A stretch of DNA of 60,110 nt. It comes from Acinetobacter lwoffii. GTDB taxonomy: Bacteria; Pseudomonadota; Gammaproteobacteria; Pseudomonadales; Moraxellaceae. A program made the position numbers and the translations under genes. Below the pieces are notes generated by a model that saw only the letters and a program-made list of their open reading frames with translations, had not been told where the DNA came from and ran no database searches. Positions 36,493 through 45,599 of the stretch are shown here, in pieces. The stretch is taken from assembly GCF_002321025.1 (NCBI RefSeq), contig NZ_DCLL01000018.1:1-60110 (forward strand), read 5' to 3'. How positions within the stretch are numbered: the stretch's first letter is position 1; the number at the start of each line of letters is the position of its first letter.

Positions 36493-39300
36493 ATGTCAAC
36501 GATCAACAAAAAGCTGTTTAAACGCCTACACTTAAATCATGCCTATGGACAGCTGATTGCGCTGATTTTTGTGCCGATTACCATTTTGGCCTGTGTCGGT
36601 GCCATGCTGGTGTTGACTGAGACCTCGAATGCCGCACGTGCCCAGCAGAAGCAGATGGCCATTGCGATTCTCACCCGTTTTCAAGGCACCTCAGAATATG
36701 CACTGGATATCTTGAATCTGTATCCATGGCAATATGACCAGGCTCACAACGCCATGCAGAACATGCTGAATGAAAAGCATCTGGTTCGGGCAGCAGTTCT
36801 GGATGAAAATGGCAAGAACCGTTTGGGCATTGGTTTTCAGGAACAGGCGCCTTGGCCAGAATTTGAGAAAAGCGGCAATTTTGTTGGTCCGATTCTGCAT
36901 CAAGATAATCATATCTATGCCATTAAAGTGAATGAAAACACTTTTTCTACCGGCTGGCTGGCGATCGAACTGGATAACCAGCCGCTAGCAATTGCCCGTT
37001 ACCGAGTACTGATCGTACTGATTGCGACCGGATTACTGACCTTATTATTGTTATTACTTTGCTTGAATTTCTACTCACGGCGCTGGATCGCCCCAATGTA
37101 TGAGATTCGCATGCAATTGCAACGCCTGAATGCCGATACCCTCGGCCAGCATATGGTGATTAACAGCACCGGCGAGCTGCGTTTATTGCAACGTGATATC
37201 GCCAATGTGGTGAAACGTTTGCATTTCAGCTTTCTGGAACTGCGTGAACATACCGAACAGACCGAAGACGATTTACGCCGCACCCTCGACACTTTAGAAG
37301 TCCAGAATATTACCTATCGTCAGGCACGCGACCAGGCGATCTCGGCCAACCAGGCCAAGTCGGTGTTTCTGGCCAATATTTCCCATGAATTGCGCACCCC
37401 GCTGAACAGTATTGATGGTTTTATTCATCTGTTGTTACGTCAGGGCAATCTCAGCAACGAGCAGAGCCTGTATTTGCAGACCATTCGTAAGTCTTCGGCG
37501 CATTTGCTGGCACTGATCAATGATGTTCTGGATTTTTCCAAAATTGATGCCGGCAAACTGGAACTGGAAACGGCACCTTTTGATCTGGAAGAAGCGATTT
37601 TTGATGTGATGGACATGTTGTCACCTCTGGCAGCACAAAAACATATTGATATGGCCTTCTATTATGCAGATGGTGTGCCAAAACACATTATTGGTGATGC
37701 GCTACGATTTAAACAGATTCTGACCAACCTGATTTCCAATGCGATCAAATTCACTCCGGATGGAGAAATCATTGTCCGGGCACGCATGGAACATGATGGA
37801 ATGGATCAGTGTGTGCTGCATTTTAGTGTACAGGATAGCGGCATTGGCCTGAGTGGTACCGACCGTAAAAAGCTGTTTGAGTCCTTCTCGCAGGGTGATA
37901 CCTCGGTGACCCGTCAGTTTGGCGGTACCGGTCTTGGTCTGGCAATTTCCAAACAGCTGGTCAGCCTGATGCATGGCCAGATTGGTTTTGAAGACAATCA
38001 GGAACGTGCTCCAACCGAAAAAGGCTCTACTTTCTGGTTTACTGCCCAGTTCCTGGTCGATGAAGATACCGTGATTGAGCATCCAGATTTTAGCGAATTG
38101 ACCGTGGTGTCTTATCTTGCACATCCGGCAACTGCGAATGTGCTGCGGCATTATCTGGAAAATTATCAGGTTAAACATATTGAATGTGCATCAATTCTGG
38201 ATCTGTTTAGCCGTCTGAATCATTTACAGAATAGCGAAAATACCTGGCTGATCGTCGATCATAGTGGTGACAGTGAAGTCTTGTTACGCGAAATCCGTTC
38301 ACGTTATCAGGGTCATCTGGCTGTCTATGGTTATCAGATGCAACTGGATCCAAGCATGCTCAATGACCATCGTGCCCGTGCCCTGCATCAGCCACTCAGC
38401 CGCAGCGCGCTGATTCAGTTACTCGGCAATCAGCCGGTCTTCGACCAGGAACAGCATGAAGAATTTAATGGTCAAGGCCTGCATATTCTGGCCGTGGATG
38501 ATCACTTACCCAACCTGATTGTTCTGGAAGCATTGCTGGGTGAACTCAATGTCACTACGACCAAAGCCCTCAGCGGGCAGGAAGCGATCGATATTATTCA
38601 GCGCCGTTATGAACAGGAACAGCCAGCATTTGATCTGGTCTTTATGGACATTCAGATGCCAGTCATGTCGGGGATCGATACCACCCGTGCTATTCGCTCG
38701 CTGGAATCGACCTTTGAAAATCATAGCCGCCTGCCGATTATTGCACTGACGGCGCATGCACTTTCTGATGAAAAACATAAACTGCTGCAAAACGGCATGG
38801 ATGATTATGTCACCAAGCCGATCCAGATCGAGCAGATTATCCAAATTTTGACGCACTGGACCACCGAGCATTTTAAACGGATTCCGGTACTGGAACGTGC
38901 CAATGTGATTGATGCTCTGGATCCAAATATTCTGGACTGGCAGCAAAGCCTGCAACTGGCAGCCAATAAGGAAGATCTGGCGGTAGATCTGTTACGCATG
39001 CTGGTGGACAGCTTTGCGGATGAACTCGATGAAATGCAGCAACTGATTGAACTGGAAGATTTCCCACAACTGGAACATGTGCTGCATCGTTTATACGGCG
39101 CGACCCGCTATGTCGGTGCACCGACTTTACAGAAAGTCACCGGTGGCTTTGAACAGTTCGTTTCAACCCTGCGCAAAGAACGCCGTAAGGCCGATGAAAA
39201 CTTTGTTCAGGACGTGCTGAAATATTTTGATGAACTCAAAGCCGTGGTTGAACAGGTTGAACAGGCTGCCCAGCAAATTTTGAAGCAACATTTGAATTAA
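36493..39300 (+). CDS. gacS: Hybrid sensor histidine kinase GacS/BarA
   Basis: Inner-membrane sensor of the Gac/Rsm cascade; passes phosphate to the response regulator GacA. The 935-residue protein has two membrane helices (about 18-40 and 175-195) around a periplasmic sensor, a HAMP region, the histidine kinase core with His298 in NISHELRTPLNS and GGTGLGLAISKQL, a receiver domain with Asp719 in DLVFMDIQMPVMSG, and a C-terminal Hpt domain with His865 in HRLYGATRYVG. All three phosphorelay residues are present. The gacS/cysM/rlmD/relA neighbourhood is conserved in Pseudomonas relatives. Confidence 0.93.
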   Translation: MSTINKKLFKRLHLNHAYGQLIALIFVPITILACVGAMLVLTETSNAARAQQKQMAIAILTRFQGTSEYALDILNLYPWQYDQAHNAMQNMLNEKHLVRAAVLDENGKNRLGIGFQEQAPWPEFEKSGNFVGPILHQDNHIYAIKVNENTFSTGWLAIELDNQPLAIARYRVLIVLIATGLLTLLLLLLCLNFYSRRWIAPMYEIRMQLQRLNADTLGQHMVINSTGELRLLQRDIANVVKRLHFSFLELREHTEQTEDDLRRTLDTLEVQNITYRQARDQAISANQAKSVFLANISHELRTPLNSIDGFIHLLLRQGNLSNEQSLYLQTIRKSSAHLLALINDVLDFSKIDAGKLELETAPFDLEEAIFDVMDMLSPLAAQKHIDMAFYYADGVPKHIIGDALRFKQILTNLISNAIKFTPDGEIIVRARMEHDGMDQCVLHFSVQDSGIGLSGTDRKKLFESFSQGDTSVTRQFGGTGLGLAISKQLVSLMHGQIGFEDNQERAPTEKGSTFWFTAQFLVDEDTVIEHPDFSELTVVSYLAHPATANVLRHYLENYQVKHIECASILDLFSRLNHLQNSENTWLIVDHSGDSEVLLREIRSRYQGHLAVYGYQMQLDPSMLNDHRARALHQPLSRSALIQLLGNQPVFDQEQHEEFNGQGLHILAVDDHLPNLIVLEALLGELNVTTTKALSGQEAIDIIQRRYEQEQPAFDLVFMDIQMPVMSGIDTTRAIRSLESTFENHSRLPIIALTAHALSDEKHKLLQNGMDDYVTKPIQIEQIIQILTHWTTEHFKRIPVLERANVIDALDPNILDWQQSLQLAANKEDLAVDLLRMLVDSFADELDEMQQLIELEDFPQLEHVLHRLYGATRYVGAPTLQKVTGGFEQFVSTLRKERRKADENFVQDVLKYFDELKAVVEQVEQAAQQILKQHLN

Positions 39301-39312
39301 ACCTCTGAAGTG

Positions 39313-39345
39313 GCTCAGTCCATGACTTAAGAAGTGTGACTGAGC
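39313..39345. repeat. Eight-base inverted repeat after gacS
   Basis: GCTCAGTC at 39313-39320 and GACTGAGC at 39338-39345 flank a 17-base loop, followed by a second small hairpin (AGCC/GGCT, about 39355-39368). Neither has a T run, so termination efficiency is doubtful. The hairpins separate gacS from the crotonase gene. Confidence 0.5.
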
Positions 39346-39406
39346 TGTCATGCAAGCCTAAAGGCTGCATGCTATGCTCAAGCCAGGAAAAGTAAGGAAG
39401 AATGCC

Positions 39407-40195
39407 ATGTCACTCGTGCGCTTGGAAAAAAATAACGGCATTGCCACTGTTACACTGAATCGTCCGGATAAACGCAATGCCATGAGCTTTGCCCTGCTGC
39501 GCGAACTGGTCGCGACTGCACAGAAAATCAAAAAAGATAAAAGCATCCGTTGTGTGATTTTAACTGGCGAGGCCCAGGTCTTTAGTGCCGGTATTGATCT
39601 GGCAGATTTAAATAATCCTAAAAATCGTGCTTATGCCGCATGGGAACTGATTCGTCCTGGTCAAAGCTTATTTCAAAAAGCATTTCTGGTCTGGCAAGAA
39701 TTACCAGTTCCGGTGATTGCCGCAATGGAGGGCTTCTGTTTTGGTGCCGGGATGCAGCTTGCTCTGGCCGCAGATATCCGCATTGCCCATCCTGACACCA
39801 AAATGTCGATTATGGAAACTCGTTGGGGACTGGTGCCAGACATGGGACTCAGCCGTTCACTGAAAGGCCTGATTGGGATTGATCTGGCCAAAGAACTGAC
39901 CTTAACTGCCCGGATTTTTGATGGTGAATATGCCAAAGAAATCGGTCTGATCACCCATGTCGATCAACAACCTTTAGCTAGAGCACAAGCCTTGGCTGAA
40001 GAAATGCTGCAACGCTCTCCAGATGCGCTGATGGCCTCTAAATTTGTACTAGATGCCATGCAGCATCATCCAAATAAATCCCTGCGTATGGAAAAAATCT
40101 GGCAGCTGAAATTATTACTGGGTAAAAATAGTCAATTGGCTCGTAAAAAAGACAAAAACCCAGATATTCAGTTTGTGCCACGCCAGTACAAATAA
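39407..40195 (+). CDS. Enoyl-CoA hydratase/isomerase family protein
   Basis: The 262-residue crotonase-fold protein probably acts on an acyl-CoA. It has the oxyanion-hole segments FSAGIDLADL and GFCFGAGMQLALAADIRIA, and an acidic residue in METRWGLVPDMGLS where catalytic Glu is expected. The exact reaction cannot be read from sequence. The start at 39407 has GGAAG upstream and matches the family N-terminus MSLVRLEK; an in-frame start 11 codons before is less likely. It is followed after 36 bases by the dehydrogenase gene. Confidence 0.87.
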   Translation: MSLVRLEKNNGIATVTLNRPDKRNAMSFALLRELVATAQKIKKDKSIRCVILTGEAQVFSAGIDLADLNNPKNRAYAAWELIRPGQSLFQKAFLVWQELPVPVIAAMEGFCFGAGMQLALAADIRIAHPDTKMSIMETRWGLVPDMGLSRSLKGLIGIDLAKELTLTARIFDGEYAKEIGLITHVDQQPLARAQALAEEMLQRSPDALMASKFVLDAMQHHPNKSLRMEKIWQLKLLLGKNSQLARKKDKNPDIQFVPRQYK

Positions 40196-40231
40196 ACCAA
40201 GTCTGAATCCAGGAAAGGAATAAACCAAAGC

Positions 40232-41101
40232 ATGCAGTTGAATCTTGATACTAAAATTGCCTTCTTAGGGATGGGGCTGATGGGCACTCGTATGGCCACA
40301 CGTCTGCTTCAGGCAGGTTTTCAGGTAGCGGTCTGGAATCGCACACCAGCAGCCTGTGAGCCCTTGCTGGATCAGGGCGCGACTGCGCTGTCTTTAGACC
40401 AGATTGCCAATTATCCGGTCATTCTCAGCTGCTTGGCAGATGATCATGCAGTGCAATCTGTTTTTGCTCAGATCGAACCGTATTTGGTTGCAGAGCAAGT
40501 GATTGTAGATTTCTCCAGCCTTTCAGTACAGCAAACCCAAATACTTGCTGCACAAGCACAGGCTAAGAAAGTAACCTGGATTGACTCTCCGGTTTCAGGC
40601 GGTACAGTTGGAGCCGAACAAGGCAGTCTGGTGATTTTTGCGGGTGGTGATGCCACGACGATTGAAAATCTTAATCCGATCTATGCAGTACTTTCCCAGC
40701 GTGTCACCCGTATGGGGGATACGGGTACCGGTCAGGCGACCAAAATCTGTAATCAGCTGATTGTCGCGGCAAATAGTACCCTGATTGCAGAAGCCGTAGC
40801 CCTAGCTGGCCTTGCCGGGGTAGATACACGCTTACTGGCGCCAGCGTTGGCAGGTGGTTTTGCCGACTCCAAGCCTTTTCAGATTCTGGCTCCGCGTATG
40901 GCCACCCAGACTTTTGTACCGGTGCAATGGAAAGTGCAGACTTTATCCAAGGATCTGAATAATGCCGTGCAACTGGCACAAAACTTTGATCTGGATGTTC
41001 CAGTCGCGACTCAGGCATTATCACAGTTACAGGCCCATCAGGCTCAAGGCTTTGCCGAAGCAGATCTGGCTACTGTAATCCAGCAACTAAAACATTCATA
41101 A
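40232..41101 (+). CDS. Beta-hydroxyacid dehydrogenase (3-hydroxyisobutyrate / tartronate semialdehyde reductase type)
   Basis: The 289-residue protein has the NAD(P)-binding GMGLMGTRMATRL at the N-terminus, the substrate motif DSPVSGGTVGAEQGSL near residue 120 and the catalytic lysine in GQATKICNQL. Family members reduce tartronate semialdehyde or oxidise 3-hydroxyisobutyrate. Because a hydroxypyruvate-isomerase-like gene follows after 39 bases, a role as tartronate semialdehyde reductase in glyoxylate use is an attractive inference, but glyoxylate carboligase is not visible here. Confidence 0.85.
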   Translation: MQLNLDTKIAFLGMGLMGTRMATRLLQAGFQVAVWNRTPAACEPLLDQGATALSLDQIANYPVILSCLADDHAVQSVFAQIEPYLVAEQVIVDFSSLSVQQTQILAAQAQAKKVTWIDSPVSGGTVGAEQGSLVIFAGGDATTIENLNPIYAVLSQRVTRMGDTGTGQATKICNQLIVAANSTLIAEAVALAGLAGVDTRLLAPALAGGFADSKPFQILAPRMATQTFVPVQWKVQTLSKDLNNAVQLAQNFDLDVPVATQALSQLQAHQAQGFAEADLATVIQQLKHS

Positions 41102-41140
41102 CGCTTGATTGATGCAGCCCTGAATATTGAAGAGACATAC

Positions 41141-41929
41141 ATGATTAAACTTGCCGTCAACCTGTCGATGATTTTTACCGAAGTGCCGCTGATCGAACGC
41201 TTCGCGCTGGCTCATGCACAGGGCTTTAATCATGTGGAAATCCAGTTTCCTTATGAGCTCACAATTGGCCAGATTCAAAACCAGCTCAGCACGCATCAGC
41301 TGAACTTGTGCCTGATTAATGTGCCAGCAGGCGATTTAATGCAGGGCGGTCATGGTCTGGCCGGCATTCCAGGACAGGAAATCGAGTTTCGTCATGCTGT
41401 TGAGCAGGCCATCCAGTATGCTACCGCACTGAATGTACCCCGAGTCAATATCCTGGCAGGAAAACAGCCCTTGGACTGTGATCTGTTGCCCTGCCTGAAT
41501 ACGCTGGCGAGTAACCTGAAAATGGCCTGTTCAATGCTGCTTGAGCATCAAATTGAACCGGTCTTTGAAATGATCAATGGCATCGATATGCCACGTTTTT
41601 TGATTCAAAATGTTGCTCAAGCACAGGAAATGCTGGAGGCCGTGCATCATCCGGCCTTAAAAATGCAGTATGACTGTTACCACATGGCAATGATGGGCGA
41701 AGATGTCCTGGAAACTTTGCAAGAAAATATTGCCTCGATTGGTCATATCCAGTTTGCGGATTGTCCCGGACGGCATCAACCCAATACGGGTTCTATTCAA
41801 TATCATGATATATTTCAGTGGTTAAAACATAGTCAATATCAAGGTTATGTCGCTGCCGAGTATAAACCCAGCGGACATTCCAACGATTCCTTTGGCTGGA
41901 AAGCTGAGTTCTTTCCGGAGCATGACTGA
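41141..41929 (+). CDS. Hydroxypyruvate isomerase-like TIM-barrel protein
   Basis: The 262-residue protein has the Hyi family pattern: LAVNLSMIFTEVPLIERF at the N-terminus, the catalytic-type Glu in EPVFEMINGIDMP, metal-ligand regions MQYDCYHMAMMGED and IQFADCPGRHQPNTG, and the second Glu in GYVAAEYKPSG. It would interconvert hydroxypyruvate and tartronate semialdehyde. The ATG at 41141 has GAAGAG upstream; the in-frame TTG at 41105 overlaps nothing useful. It is probably in one transcript with the two preceding genes. Confidence 0.87.
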   Translation: MIKLAVNLSMIFTEVPLIERFALAHAQGFNHVEIQFPYELTIGQIQNQLSTHQLNLCLINVPAGDLMQGGHGLAGIPGQEIEFRHAVEQAIQYATALNVPRVNILAGKQPLDCDLLPCLNTLASNLKMACSMLLEHQIEPVFEMINGIDMPRFLIQNVAQAQEMLEAVHHPALKMQYDCYHMAMMGEDVLETLQENIASIGHIQFADCPGRHQPNTGSIQYHDIFQWLKHSQYQGYVAAEYKPSGHSNDSFGWKAEFFPEHD

Positions 41930-41946
41930 GTGGACTGCGGCTTCAT

Positions 41947-41975
41947 TTGAAATTCAGGACTAAAACCGCTATATT
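41947..41975 (+). promoter_or_regulatory. Promoter of rsfS
   Basis: TTGAAA, a 17-base spacer and TATATT lie 36 bases before the rsfS start codon, so rsfS should be transcribed independently of the preceding genes. Confidence 0.75.
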
Positions 41976-42010
41976 AGACCATGCATAATTGTTAGGAAAT
42001 TACACTCCCC

Positions 42011-42418
42011 ATGAATTTAGAACCATCGCCCAGCGCTTCTAATTCTCACGATCTTACTATGAATTCAAATTCTCAAGCTGTACAGGACTGCTTAAAAGTC
42101 GTACATGCTGCACTTGAAGATGTAAAAGCAAAAGAAATTGTTGAGCTTGATGTCAGCGGTATCAGTAATGTGGCTGATGCTATGGTCATTGCAAGCGGTA
42201 CATCGACACGTCACATCAAATCATTGGCCAATAACGTTGCTGAAGAAGCACGTAAAGCTGGCTTCCGCCCTCTTGGTATTGAAGGCGAACGTGATGCCGA
42301 ATGGATCCTCATCGACCTTGGTTATGTTGTGGTTCATTGTATGCTTCCAACAGCGCGTAAATTCTATGACCTGGAAAGCTTATGGCGCAACCCTGCAGAT
42401 ACTGACTCTGTAGCGTAA
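42011..42418 (+). CDS. rsfS: Ribosome silencing factor RsfS
   Basis: Binds uL14 on the 50S subunit and blocks subunit joining under starvation. The 135-residue protein contains the family core: AKEIVELDVSGISNVADAM, ASGTSTRHIKSLANNV, and DAEWILIDLGYVVVHCMLP with FYDLESLW at the end. The first ATG is annotated; a second ATG 16 codons later (42059) sits closer to the start of homology and is possible. It has its own promoter and terminator, unlike the common nadD-rsfS arrangement. Confidence 0.94.
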   Translation: MNLEPSPSASNSHDLTMNSNSQAVQDCLKVVHAALEDVKAKEIVELDVSGISNVADAMVIASGTSTRHIKSLANNVAEEARKAGFRPLGIEGERDAEWILIDLGYVVVHCMLPTARKFYDLESLWRNPADTDSVA

Positions 42419-42431
42419 AAACTAAATATTC

Positions 42432-42461
42432 AAAAAAGCGACCTGTGTAGGTCGCTTTTTT
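42432..42461. terminator. Terminator of rsfS
   Basis: AAAAAAGCGACC and GGTCGCTTTTTT form a perfect 12-base stem with a six-base loop, 14 bases after the rsfS stop codon. Confidence 0.92.
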
Positions 42462-42632
42462 ATTGCCTGTTCATCCAACTTTATAAGCATTAATACCACT
42501 CAATCTGTTAGCTATTTTTCTTTACTTTTCATCTTGTCTTATGTACCGATTTGATTGTTATTTTAGGATCAATTCATCATAAACCTAGACGTTCGATGAC
42601 CACTCAATAATTCTTTTTTCAAGATATAAAAT

Positions 42633-42659
42633 AAAAAATCCCCCTTTATTAAAGGGGGA
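42633..42659 (-). terminator. Terminator of pntB
   Basis: On the minus strand TCCCCCTTTA and TAAAGGGGGA pair and are followed by TTTTTT. It lies 29 bases after the pntB stop codon. A partial third copy of GGGGGA lies next to it. Confidence 0.85.
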
Positions 42660-42687
42660 CTTAGGGGGATTCTAATGATTTAAATGA

Positions 42688-44133
42688 TTAGTGACCCGTA
42701 CCATTAATGGCTTTGGTCATATCTTCCACCACTTTCTTGGCATCACCGAAGATCATCATGGTCTTGTCATTATAGAACAAGTCATTGTCGAGACCCGCAT
42801 AACCGGTTGCCATAGAACGCTTGATCACCATAATCGTACGTGCCTTATGCGCTTCCAGAATCGGCATGCCATAAATTGGTGAGGTTGGATCATCTTTCGC
42901 TGCAGGGTTCACAACGTCGTTGGCACCAATGACCAGCACCACATCTGTTGCCGGAAAGTCTGAGTTGATTTCATCCATTTCCAAGATGTCTTCATACGGT
43001 ACGTCCGCTTCAGCAAGGAGTACGTTCATATGACCCGGCATACGACCTGCCACCGGGTGAATCGCGAAACGAACCGTTACGCCCTGCTCTTTCAGCAAGT
43101 TAGCCAATTCTTTTACCGCATTTTGGGCACGGCCTTGCGCCATACCATAACCTGGCACAATCACTACACTGTCTGCATTTGACATCAGGAAGCCTGCGTC
43201 ATCTGCCGAACCTGAACGGTGATTACGTTGAACCTGTTCACCTGCTCCTGCTGTCGGTGCAGCTGCACCACCCATCGCACCACCAAACAAAACGTTGATG
43301 ATTGAGCGGTTCATCGCTTTACACATGATGTAAGACAGAATCGCACCCGATGAACCCACCAGTGAACCAGCAACAATCAGCATGTTGTTTTCCAGGGTAA
43401 AACCAATACCCGCTGCTGCCCAACCCGAGAATGAGTTGAGAAGCGATACCACCACTGGCATGTCACCGCCACCAACTGGCGCAATCCATACCCAGCCGAA
43501 TGCCAGCGCAAGACCTGTCATCGCCCAGAACGATGTCATATTACCCGTCAGGAAGAAGTGAATACCAAAACCTAACATTGCAATAAAGATGATCGCCTGA
43601 ACCGGTTTCACCCATGCGCCAGAAATAGTTTTTGCCCATTTCTTTGCAGCCAGTTTGCCGTAAGCAAAGACTGATGCTGTAAAGGTAATCGCACCTACGA
43701 AACAGCCCACAAACAGTTCAAATAAATGAACACGACTCATTTCATGGAAATTGACACCATTGGCAGCCAATAGGTCTGGACCAAGTTCGATCAGTTTGTT
43801 GTTGTGAATAATGGCAGCGACAGCAATCAAGACTGCAGCCAGACCCACCAATGAGTGCATCAATGCCACAGTTTCAGGCATCTGCGTCATTGGAACTGTA
43901 CGTGCACGGGCAATACCCACGATTGCACCTAGCACCATTGCACCAATGATCATCCAGACCACTGGATTCTCAGCCACAAAGAAGGTAGTCACGACCGCAA
44001 TCGCCATCGCGATCATTCCGTAACGGTTACCGGCAATCGCAGTTTTGGGACCTGATAAACCACGTAGCGTCAGGATAAAAAGAACGGCACCAATCAGGTA
44101 GAACCAATCCGCATATTCTCGAATCATTTCCAT
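42688..44133 (-). CDS. pntB: NAD(P) transhydrogenase subunit beta
   Basis: With the alpha subunits it couples proton flow to hydride transfer from NADH to NADP+. The 481-residue protein has about nine membrane helices in its first 290 residues and then the soluble NADP-binding domain III with VIVPGYGMAQGRAQ and GANDVVNPAAKDDPTS. It starts three bases after the stop of the small alpha subunit gene and ends the pntA1-pntA2-pntB series. Confidence 0.96.
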   Translation of the reverse strand: MEMIREYADWFYLIGAVLFILTLRGLSGPKTAIAGNRYGMIAMAIAVVTTFFVAENPVVWMIIGAMVLGAIVGIARARTVPMTQMPETVALMHSLVGLAAVLIAVAAIIHNNKLIELGPDLLAANGVNFHEMSRVHLFELFVGCFVGAITFTASVFAYGKLAAKKWAKTISGAWVKPVQAIIFIAMLGFGIHFFLTGNMTSFWAMTGLALAFGWVWIAPVGGGDMPVVVSLLNSFSGWAAAGIGFTLENNMLIVAGSLVGSSGAILSYIMCKAMNRSIINVLFGGAMGGAAAPTAGAGEQVQRNHRSGSADDAGFLMSNADSVVIVPGYGMAQGRAQNAVKELANLLKEQGVTVRFAIHPVAGRMPGHMNVLLAEADVPYEDILEMDEINSDFPATDVVLVIGANDVVNPAAKDDPTSPIYGMPILEAHKARTIMVIKRSMATGYAGLDNDLFYNDKTMMIFGDAKKVVEDMTKAINGTGH

Positions 44134-44136
44134 GGA

Positions 44137-44460
44137 TTAACCCTCTTTTTTCTTTTGCTTAGGTTTAAACATTTCCAGCATACGAGCAGTCACGGCAAAG
44201 CCACCGAAAATATTAATGCTCGCCAGGAATACTGCAATCGCGCCAAGTACGCTCACCACGTTAATGGTCTGAAAATCCACGCTACCTTCAACGCCAATCA
44301 CCGGCAGGCCAACGGTCTGAATCATCGCACCGACAATAATGATCGATGACAAGGCATTGGTCACCGCCATCAACGGCGTATGCAATGCTGGCGTTACACC
44401 CCACACCACGTAGTAACCTACGAAAATGGCAAGGACAAAAATCGTAATTGTTTCAACCAT
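44137..44460 (-). CDS. pntA2: NAD(P) transhydrogenase subunit alpha, membrane part
   Basis: The 107-residue protein is made of about three membrane helices (TIFVLAIFVGYYVVWGVTP, then ALSSIIIVGAMI and VVSVLGAIAVFLASINIFGGF) and a lysine-rich tail KPKQKKKEG. It equals the membrane end of E. coli PntA, which is a single 510-residue chain; here alpha is split in two, as in many other bacteria. It lies 11 bases after the first alpha gene. Confidence 0.94.
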   Translation of the reverse strand: MVETITIFVLAIFVGYYVVWGVTPALHTPLMAVTNALSSIIIVGAMIQTVGLPVIGVEGSVDFQTINVVSVLGAIAVFLASINIFGGFAVTARMLEMFKPKQKKKEG

Positions 44461-44471
44461 GAGTCTTCTCC

Positions 44472-45599
44472 TTAACCACGTTTCAGCAGCACTTGGCCGC
44501 CATGAGTGACAAGTAGGGCTTTTTGAATTTCTTCTTCTTGATTCAGGACAAAATTCTTATCTGCATCAAATAGTGTTTCAACGAAGTTAAATACGTTACG
44601 AGCGTATAAAGCAGAGGCTTCAGTTGATACAGTCGACGGAATATTTGGAATGCCGAGAATTTTAACGCCGTTGTCGGTATGGACTGTTTCACCGCATTTC
44701 GAACCTTCAACGTTACCACCAGACTCTACTGCCATGTCCAGAATCACTGAACCCGGTTTCATTTTCGCAACTGTTTCAGCACGGATTAAACGCGGTGCAT
44801 CACGACCCGGTAAAAGCGCTGTGGTAATCACGATGTCAGCATTCGATACCGCTTTATCAACAATTGCAGCCTGATCGCGAATGTATTCTTCACCCGGCAT
44901 CCAGCCATAACCATTTTTAGCCGCATCAGCCGCTTTTTGCTGCTCTTCAGCAGACATCGGTACGTCTAACCATTTACCACCTAAAGATTCAACCTGATCT
45001 TTGGCAGTTGGACGCAGGTCCGTGGCTTCAACGATGGCACCTAAACGTTTTGCAGTGGCAATCGCTTGCAGACCCGCTACGCCGACACCCATGATCACGA
45101 CACGAGCCGGTTTAACCGTACCCGCAGCAGTCATCAGCATCGGGAACATGCGCTGGTATTCAGCCGCAGCCAAAAGCACCGACTTGTAACCTGCAAGGTT
45201 GGCTTGAGAAGACAAGACATCCATGTTCTGCGCACGAGACAAGGTTCGTGGCAAAAGTTCTAATGCAAATGCAGACACGTTTTGTGCCGCGAATTGGTCA
45301 AGCTCAGTATTACGGTAAGGATCAAACATTGCCACGATAGTGGTGTTCGGGTTGAGTTTTTGAATTTCCTCACCTTTCGGTGCACGAACTTTTAAAATCA
45401 ACTGACTGCCGGTATAGGCATCATCCGTAATTTTGGCACCAACTTGTTCATAGGCACTATCGATATAGGCAGCTTTAACACCTGCACCACGTTCGATAAT
45501 CACGCTATGTCCTGCGCTGATCAATTTCTTTACTGTCTCTGGCGTCGCAGCGACGCGATTTTCACCGACAACAGTTTCGGCTGGAATTCCGATCTGCAT
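44472..45599 (-). CDS. pntA1: NAD(P) transhydrogenase subunit alpha, NAD-binding part
   Basis: The 375-residue soluble domain I, similar to alanine dehydrogenase. It shows GENRVAATPETVKKLISAGH at the N-terminus, the NAD-binding GVGVAGLQAIATAKRLGA, the loop ending in LPGRDAPRLI, and GNVEGSKCGETV. GAGGAA lies five bases before the start codon. First of the leftward pntA1-pntA2-pntB series. Confidence 0.96.
   Translation of the reverse strand: MQIGIPAETVVGENRVAATPETVKKLISAGHSVIIERGAGVKAAYIDSAYEQVGAKITDDAYTGSQLILKVRAPKGEEIQKLNPNTTIVAMFDPYRNTELDQFAAQNVSAFALELLPRTLSRAQNMDVLSSQANLAGYKSVLLAAAEYQRMFPMLMTAAGTVKPARVVIMGVGVAGLQAIATAKRLGAIVEATDLRPTAKDQVESLGGKWLDVPMSAEEQQKAADAAKNGYGWMPGEEYIRDQAAIVDKAVSNADIVITTALLPGRDAPRLIRAETVAKMKPGSVILDMAVESGGNVEGSKCGETVHTDNGVKILGIPNIPSTVSTEASALYARNVFNFVETLFDADKNFVLNQEEEIQKALLVTHGGQVLLKRG

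Noticed and set aside
42633..42672. GGGGGA repeats as a small repeat array or recombination site
   Set aside because: They are explained by the terminator stem of pntB plus one chance partial copy.
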